From IMG/VR virus record IMGVR_UViG_3300043775_000685, positions 1-26,869 of that record: a stretch of 26,869 nt of DNA; one strand, written 5' to 3'. Below, piece after piece: positions 23,491 through 26,869 of this stretch. Position numbers and translations under genes: made by a program. How positions within the stretch are numbered: the first letter of the stretch is position 1; each line of letters begins with the position of its first letter. The notes beneath the pieces are model-generated. The model saw only the letters and a list, made by a program, of their open reading frames with translations. It did no database searches and was not told where the DNA came from. This DNA comes from a virus.

Positions 23491-23699
23491 AACAGACAGC
23501 AGTAGACTACCTATTTGAAAAGCTTTGGGGTATTCACAAAGACAAATTTACTTGGCAAATGATTTTAAAAGAAGCAAAGCAAAAGGAAAAGCGACAAATA
23601 AAAGATGCTTACCGATGTGGAGCGTGTGACTTAGATATTCAGTATTCAGATGTTGGAGAAATCAATTCAGAACAATTTTACAACGAAACATATAAATAA
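23487..23699 (+). CDS. Small phage protein, unknown function
   Basis: A 70-residue protein: TAVDYLFEKLWGIHKDKFTW, a lysine-rich helix QMILKEAKQKEKRQIKDAY, then CGACDLDIQYSDVG. This type of small protein (helix, KEAKxxEK helix, short acidic end) is common in phages of Bacteroidota and Firmicutes, but has no known role. It overlaps the Gp157-like gene by 4 nt. Confidence 0.68.
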   Translation: MKQTAVDYLFEKLWGIHKDKFTWQMILKEAKQKEKRQIKDAYRCGACDLDIQYSDVGEINSEQFYNETYK

Positions 23700-23700
23700 A

Positions 23701-23838
23701 ATGAACAAATACACCTATTTAGGCAAGACAATACAACGCCCAGCAGACCTAGCGCCGAGAGGCGTTAAGTCTACTTACCAAACTGAAAAGCTACCTTTTA
23801 ACGAAACTTTTGAGCGCCTGTGGAAACTAAAGAAATAA
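23701..23838 (+). CDS. Unknown 45-residue protein
   Basis: Starts at ATG 23701 behind an A-rich leader, one base after the previous stop; a longer reading from 23650 would overlap the previous gene and is less likely. It reads MNKYTYLGKTIQRPADLAPRG, then KSTYQTEKLPFNETFERLW. No motif is seen. Its stop shares one base with the next start (TAATG). Confidence 0.6.
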   Translation: MNKYTYLGKTIQRPADLAPRGVKSTYQTEKLPFNETFERLWKLKK

Positions 23839-24152
23839 TGGACGAAGTAAAGCGCTTGTATATTGAAGGATTGACGCGCAAAAAAATAGCGGCTAAACTT
23901 GGTTTGGATTCAGAGCAGGTAGGTTACATTCTTTACACCAAGTTAAAGCTGCATGAAATTTACCCTCGTAAATTGATGGACGAGAATATTTTTAAAATAC
24001 TAACCGACCAGCAGATAACTAGGATTTTAACTTTGGCAACTTATGGCTACTGCTGCCGAGAAATAGCAGAGGACCAAAACCTAGAATTCCGCAAGGTCAA
24101 GAAGCTGCTGGACGTGGCAGAATCCAAAAACATGATTGAGAAAAAAATATAA
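23838..24152 (+). CDS. Probable DNA-binding protein with two helix-turn-helix segments
   Basis: A 104-residue protein with two clear helix-turn-helix patterns: YIEGLTRKKIAAKLGLDSEQ (about residues 8-27) and GYCCREIAEDQNLEFRKVKK (about 72-92). Linked by a basic middle (KLHEIYPRKLMDENIFKIL). It may regulate early genes or act in replication initiation. The ATG at 23838, overlapping the preceding stop by one base, is preferred to a GTG at 23820. Confidence 0.7.
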   Translation: MDEVKRLYIEGLTRKKIAAKLGLDSEQVGYILYTKLKLHEIYPRKLMDENIFKILTDQQITRILTLATYGYCCREIAEDQNLEFRKVKKLLDVAESKNMIEKKI

Positions 24153-24210
24153 ATTCTTTTTTATTGCTTAGATTCTTTTAATATTTGTTAAACATTTAAA
24201 CCAATACACC

Positions 24211-24300
24211 ATGAAAATCATCGGAAAAATCCTGTACGCAATCCTAGCATTTGCACCAATCTTTGCCTTGTTTTATATGCTTGGCCTTAAATTATCCTAA
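24211..24300 (+). CDS. 29-residue single-helix membrane peptide
   Basis: A short frame behind an ATACACC leader, after a 58-nt gap: MKIIGKILYAILAFAPIFAL continues to LKLS, with one hydrophobic helix covering nearly the whole peptide after two lysines. The start context resembles other early genes. It could be a small toxin-like or regulatory membrane peptide, or an untranslated coincidence. Confidence 0.45.
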   Translation: MKIIGKILYAILAFAPIFALFYMLGLKLS

Positions 24301-24320
24301 ACACCTAAAAACAAACACCT

Positions 24321-24620
24321 ATGGAAACGATTAAAATTAAAACCACACACTTTGTAGAGACCACGTTTAACGTGCCAAAGTATTTTCGAATTGCGCACCA
24401 TTACCAAATGATTTTGGACGAGAACAATTACCTATTTGTCAAGTCTAATATGGAAAGTACTTTGCTGGTATATCCTGAAATTTCAATTGGACAAATTGTT
24501 TGGTCAGCTGCACGCTGGCACGAGGCTCAGATTAAACAAGAATTAATTCCAGTAACTGAGCAAGAATTTAAGGACGAATACACCAAGGCCAATGTTTTAC
24601 TATTAAACTACTTGAATTAA
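24321..24620 (+). CDS. Unknown 99-residue early protein
   Basis: Behind an ACAAACACCT leader. It starts METIKIKTTHFVETTFNVPKY, has a strand-rich middle (YQMILDENNYLFVKSNMESTLLVYPE) and a helical end (TEQEFKDEYTKANVLLLNYL). No known motif. It resembles small phage proteins of unknown role that begin with repeated beta strands. Its stop shares a base with the next start. Confidence 0.66.
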   Translation: METIKIKTTHFVETTFNVPKYFRIAHHYQMILDENNYLFVKSNMESTLLVYPEISIGQIVWSAARWHEAQIKQELIPVTEQEFKDEYTKANVLLLNYLN

Positions 24621-24829
24621 TGGAAAGCACCGACTCACAAAACGCACTAATCAAGGGATGGCTATTAAACGGCTATTCCTTGACTCAGCTGGAGGCACTT
24701 ACGCAGTTTGGATGCTTTAGACTAGCCGCTAGGATTGCAGACCTTAGAGACAAAGGTTTAAACGTGGTAACCGATATGGTTACGCTGGAAAACGGAAAAA
24801 GAGTTGCACGATATACGGTAAAAAGATGA
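24620..24829 (+). CDS. Helix-turn-helix protein, HTH_39-like
   Basis: A 69-residue DNA-binding protein. The pattern NALIKGWLLNGYSLTQLEAL, then FGCFRLAARIADLRDKGLNV and a wing ENGKRVARYTVKR, matches the phage helix-turn-helix domain HTH_39, in which the F-G-C-x-R-L-A-A-R-I helix is the recognition region. Such proteins are common in Bacteroidota phage early regions and are probably regulatory. Overlaps the preceding and following genes. Confidence 0.85.
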   Translation: MESTDSQNALIKGWLLNGYSLTQLEALTQFGCFRLAARIADLRDKGLNVVTDMVTLENGKRVARYTVKR

Positions 24830-25191
24830 CACGCGAGGAAATTATAACCGAACTTAACCACCGCGCAACGCAAAAGTATTTAGTATACTTGGCACTTCAG
24901 GAAATAATGCTGGATTACTACGAGGACGTGACTATGCTTAAAGCATTTGACGTAAACCTAAGGACTAAGCATAAAAACATGATTAACGCGCTTAAAAGAA
25001 AGTCTACTGAGGCGTTTAGATTTCTTGAAAATTACGACGGCGGTGAGGTAACAATTAGACAGTTTCACGAGTTTGTTACTTTGTTTGAACGCCTCCACAA
25101 TTCGATTGACCAAGGTGGCAATCTATTCCACGACTGCTTGTCAGCAATTGAACAAATTTTAAACGACTATGAGGGGACGAAATCTAACTGA
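24826..25191 (+). CDS. Unknown 121-residue helical protein
   Basis: Almost entirely helical: TREEIITELNHRATQKYLVYL, EIMLDYYEDVTMLKAFDVNL, MINALKRKSTEAFRFLENYD and VTLFERLHNSIDQGG. No known motif; it starts with a 4-nt overlap after the HTH gene. Possible regulatory partner of that gene. Confidence 0.66.
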   Translation: MTREEIITELNHRATQKYLVYLALQEIMLDYYEDVTMLKAFDVNLRTKHKNMINALKRKSTEAFRFLENYDGGEVTIRQFHEFVTLFERLHNSIDQGGNLFHDCLSAIEQILNDYEGTKSN

Positions 25192-25318
25192 ATATCAAAA
25201 AGAATTAATCTTTGAAGCTTGGCAAGACCGAAAGCCAATTAAGGTAATTGCTATGGAAATGGGCCTGTCTTATGGTTGCATTTATTTTCAACTAAAGAAG
25301 CGTTGCCTCGTTGGATAA
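25169..25318 (+). CDS. 49-residue helix-turn-helix protein
   Basis: A short frame overlapping the previous gene by 23 nt: MRGRNLTEYQKELIFEAWQD, then PIKVIAMEMGLSYGCIYFQLKKR. The pattern E-x-I-F-E-A-W, I-x-x-I-A-x-x-M-G-L-S-Y-x-x-I-Y is a complete helix-turn-helix of the kind seen in small phage sigma-like or terminase-small-subunit-like proteins. Its 3' end contains the -33 element of the next promoter. Confidence 0.6.
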   Translation: MRGRNLTEYQKELIFEAWQDRKPIKVIAMEMGLSYGCIYFQLKKRCLVG

Positions 25319-25338
25319 ATCGAAAAGATTTATATTTG
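25311..25338 (+). promoter_or_regulatory. Consensus Bacteroidota promoter before a structured RNA
   Basis: TTG at 25311-25313 and TATATTTG at 25331-25338, with a 17-nt spacer, match the Bacteroidota consensus exactly. Initiation about 7 nt downstream would fall at or next to 25345, where the first hairpin arm begins. Confidence 0.85.
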
Positions 25339-25344
25339 TGTATC

Positions 25345-25430
25345 GAATCATTCCTGAGGTGAGAGGCAAGAATGATTCCATAGGTTAAATTAACCTGCCC
25401 CGACAGACTCTCACCTGTTGGGGTTTTTTA
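25345..25430 (+). ncRNA. Predicted structured small RNA or leader with kissing loops
   Basis: Hairpin 1: GAATCATTC (25345-25353) pairs perfectly with GAATGATTC (25370-25378), 16-nt loop. Then the palindrome at 25382-25396 and a terminator hairpin (25398-25423). AGGTGAGAG in loop 1 (25357-25365) is exactly complementary to CTCTCACCT (25408-25416), seven of whose bases lie in the terminator loop, giving a loop-loop kissing interaction. A consensus promoter ends 7 nt upstream and a T tract follows. It is either a separate RNA of about 85 nt or an attenuating leader of the gene starting at 25435. I do not recognise it as a named family. Confidence 0.72.
25382..25396. repeat. 15-bp palindrome, possible operator
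   Basis: AGGTTAA-A-TTAACCT is a perfect inverted repeat around the A at 25389. It lies between the two RNA hairpins. It may be a short RNA hairpin or a DNA site for one of the small helix-turn-helix proteins encoded just upstream. Confidence 0.5.
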
Positions 25431-25434
25431 TTTT
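25398..25434 (+). terminator. Intrinsic terminator directly before the DUF6291-like gene
   Basis: CCCCGACAG (25398-25406) pairs with CTGTTGGGG (25415-25423) over nine pairs including one G-T, with the loop ACTCTCAC (25407-25414), followed by TTTTTTATTTT. The T tract runs into the start codon at 25435, so the gene needs readthrough or antitermination to be transcribed from the promoter at 25311. Confidence 0.9.
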
Positions 25435-26139
25435 ATGGAAGGGAAAAAATCATTTGTACTTTATACGGACCAAAGAGAAGTCTTTGAAGAGCTTGACGAC
25501 GAGCAAGCTGGAAAGTTAATTAAGCATATTTTTAGCTACGTTAACGACGAAAATCCTGAGGCCGAGGACAAGTTTGTGCGTCTTGCCTTCCTGCCAATTA
25601 AGACCCAGCTTAAAAGGGACCTAAAGATTTGGGATGAAAAAAAGCATTTAAGAGTTGAAGCTGGTAAAAAAGGAGGTCTAGCAAAAGCTAGCAATGCTAG
25701 AATTGACCTAGCAAATCCTAGCAATGCTACAAATTCTCTAGCAAACGTAGCTGTTAATGTAAATGGTAATGTTAATGTAAATGATAATGTTAATGTAAAT
25801 GGTAATGTAAATAAACAAATAAGCGCTGGCGCACTTTTTTCTTTGGAGGAGGTCTTTATTGATTTTAAAAAAGAAAAGCCTTTAAAGAGACCGTATATTG
25901 AGCGAATGGCCCACGTGCATTCGATAGATAATTTAACAGTTGAAAAGCTATTTGAAAAATGGGCAGTTTTAAAAGAAGGTGAAAGCATGACCATAGCCAA
26001 GGCGGAAAATAGTTTTAATCTTTACCTTGCCAACAATTTAAAAACCAGCTACAAGCCACCTGAAAAGTCAAAAACTTACAACGTATTTGACGAACTTTAT
26101 GAGGATTTACAAAAACAAAAACACCAAAATAATGAATGA
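25435..26139 (+). CDS. DUF6291-like replication-associated protein
   Basis: A 234-residue protein. The N-terminal domain (KSFVLYTDQREVFEELDDEQ, AGKLIKHIFSYVND, AFLPIKTQLKRDLKIWDE, then AGKKGG) has the look of DUF6291, found in replication regions of Bacteroidota phages. A low-complexity linker follows: LA-x-x-SNA repeats (residues 82-105) and an asparagine/valine run (106-127). The C-terminal part (SLEEVFIDFKKEKP, then RPYIERMAHVHSIDNLTVEKL) is helical. The linker is encoded by phased DNA repeats that look like an origin. A role like an initiator or helicase-loading protein is inference; the N-terminal family call is moderate. The start codon directly follows a terminator T tract, with no A-rich leader. 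Confidence 0.72.
   Translation: MEGKKSFVLYTDQREVFEELDDEQAGKLIKHIFSYVNDENPEAEDKFVRLAFLPIKTQLKRDLKIWDEKKHLRVEAGKKGGLAKASNARIDLANPSNATNSLANVAVNVNGNVNVNDNVNVNGNVNKQISAGALFSLEEVFIDFKKEKPLKRPYIERMAHVHSIDNLTVEKLFEKWAVLKEGESMTIAKAENSFNLYLANNLKTSYKPPEKSKTYNVFDELYEDLQKQKHQNNE
25678..25752 (+). repeat. Three phased 30-bp direct repeats (iteron-like)
   Basis: CTAGCAAA occurs at 25678, 25708 and 25738, exactly 30 bp apart. In the first two units a CTAGCAATGCTA follows 10 bp after the start (25688 and 25718); the third unit continues as CGTAGCTG. Repeat length equals about three helical turns and the half-units lie one turn apart, so all sites face the same side of the helix. This is the arrangement of initiator-binding iterons. 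Confidence 0.8.
25753..25815 (+). repeat. 18-bp AT-rich tandem repeats (possible DNA unwinding element)
   Basis: Three copies of GTTAATGTAAATGGTAAT (25753-25770, 25771-25788 with one change, 25789-25806), then a partial copy. The strand shown has no C at all across the tract. It directly follows the 30-bp repeats, as an AT-rich unwinding element follows iterons in lambda-like origins. It also encodes the Asn-Val run of the protein. Confidence 0.8.
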
Positions 26140-26761
26140 AATAATTTTAACGCACCTTCGCAAAATGGAATTTGTTTGCGGACTGAAGCAATTTAAAGAA
26201 TATAAAAAAGAAGAGGCCAGCGAATTACTTGCCTGCCTTAGCAAGTTATTTGGCAGTTACGGCTGGATGACAGAGGCAAGAGTTGACTACATTCTTTACG
26301 CTGGTATGCGAGGACAGTACGGCGATTTTTACCACGTAAACGAGAAAACAGTAAGCGTTTGGATTAATCAATATTATGCGCACCACCAAAGCCAAATTGT
26401 GCAGGAGGTCCAAGCTTTAAACAACAAAGAAAAGGAGCCAAGCAACGAAGAAATTGCCTACTGGATTGAAGTTGGTAAGCAGACTTTTCGAGACAATTAC
26501 AAAGAGGCAAAAGAAACTGGACATTGCAAGCACCTAGCTGACTGGGGAGTTTATTGGTTTAATAAATTTCAAGAAAAAGGAATTTTAAAACCTTGGGAGT
26601 TTAACGTGGAGGAAATGGAAAACGACGTGCGGAAAGAGTTACGCTTGACGGTTCGATATGTGGACGAGACCAGCGTTGGCGCCAAGACTAAAAACAAGAT
26701 TTGGAAATTGTTTATTTTGGACGCGATTAGACAAAACAAAGAATTAGATAAATTAATTTAA
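26132..26761 (+). CDS. Unknown 209-residue protein after the DUF6291-like gene
   Basis: It starts MNEIILTHLRKMEFVCGLKQF and has a segment WMTEARVDYILYAGMRGQYGDFYHVNEKT and SVWINQYYAHHQS, a helical middle, and an aromatic section WGVYWFNKFQEKGILKPW. No Walker motif, helicase or nuclease signature was seen. Position directly after the probable initiator gene, with an 8-nt overlap (26132-26139), suggests a replication role such as helicase loading, but the sequence does not prove it. The ATG at 26132 was chosen over an upstream start at 26087. Confidence 0.7.
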   Translation: MNEIILTHLRKMEFVCGLKQFKEYKKEEASELLACLSKLFGSYGWMTEARVDYILYAGMRGQYGDFYHVNEKTVSVWINQYYAHHQSQIVQEVQALNNKEKEPSNEEIAYWIEVGKQTFRDNYKEAKETGHCKHLADWGVYWFNKFQEKGILKPWEFNVEEMENDVRKELRLTVRYVDETSVGAKTKNKIWKLFILDAIRQNKELDKLI

Positions 26762-26773
26762 ACAAAAAAAACC

Positions 26774-26869
26774 ATGAGCAAGATTTACGGCGGAAACGCA
26801 AAGATTATCGAAACCAAGTTTGGCCAAATGACTAAGATAAGCCAAAGCAGAAGCGACCTTGAGAAGTTG
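26774..26869 (+). CDS. Partial unknown gene running off the right edge
   Basis: An ATG at 26774 behind an AAAAAAAACC leader opens a frame through the window end: MSKIYGGNAKIIETKFGQMT and then KISQSRSDLEKL. Only the first 32 codons are present. The KFGQMTKIS-type start resembles small unnamed genes in Bacteroidota phage replication regions. No function assigned. Confidence 0.6.
   Translation, partial: MSKIYGGNAKIIETKFGQMTKISQSRSDLEKL

Noticed and set aside
24164-24187. Possible promoter before the small membrane peptide (TTG and TAATATTTG)
   Set aside because: The -7 element has one extra base and the spacer is about 12 nt, so it does not match the consensus.
25678-25815. CRISPR-like reading of the repeats
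   Set aside because: Spacers of 8 bp and inside a coding frame, with tandem AT repeats; an iteron/origin arrangement fits far better.
1-26869. Prophage signs (integrase, attachment site, C1-type repressor), tRNA genes
   Set aside because: None found on either strand; the window gives no evidence about lysogeny because it is only part of the genome.

Overview
The window reads as a piece of a tailed, long-tailed (siphovirus-type) bacteriophage genome infecting a Bacteroidota host. Three clean promoters match the Bacteroidota consensus (TTG, 16-18 nt, TAnnTTTG), start codons sit behind A-rich leaders with no Shine-Dalgarno sequence, and the base composition is AT-rich. No integrase, lysogeny repressor, tRNA or CRISPR array is visible. 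Both ends cut through genes: the portal gene on the left and a small unnamed gene on the right. Terminase should lie to the left and the rest of the replication genes to the right.

Layout. Positions 2-6273 hold the head module: portal (partial), SPP1 gp7/Mu F-like minor head protein, HK97-type prohead protease, HK97-fold major capsid protein and the first connector. Two unrelated glycosyltransferases, a GT25-like and a GT4-like enzyme, sit inside this module. Positions 6270-17136 hold the neck and tail genes: head closure protein, gp10-like protein, tail terminator, two paralogous tail-tube-like proteins, a tail assembly chaperone pair joined by a -1 frameshift at a run of ten A, a short tape measure protein, a tail-tip protein, a 1060-residue repeat-rich fibre and two small proteins. 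A strong GAAA-tetraloop terminator ends this block. Positions 17234-20606 form a lysis-like block: small membrane proteins (holin candidates), a PAS-domain protein with a coiled coil and a two-helix membrane hairpin, an M15 zinc peptidase (endolysin candidate), a metallophosphoesterase and a membrane-anchored protein ending like an outer-membrane beta strand. Positions 20666-21460 carry three genes on the minus strand, one of them DUF1599/Nmad1-like. From a consensus promoter at 21535-21563 the early region runs rightward: small unknown genes, an ERF single-strand annealing protein, a Gp157-like protein, several small helix-turn-helix proteins and a DUF6291-like replication-associated protein.

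The most unusual features are these. (1) The PAS sensor-like protein lies between a holin candidate and the endolysin candidate. (2) A short transcription unit at 25311-25434 has a perfect promoter, a 9-bp hairpin and an intrinsic terminator, and the loops of the two hairpins are perfectly complementary. (3) Phased 30-bp repeats followed by an AT-rich 18-bp repeat tract lie inside the DUF6291-like gene, resembling a lambda-O-type origin. (4) Two glycosyltransferases bracket the protease and capsid genes. (5) The palindrome GATC is absent from the whole window by visual scan. Product names come from reading motifs in translated sequence; no database search was possible.
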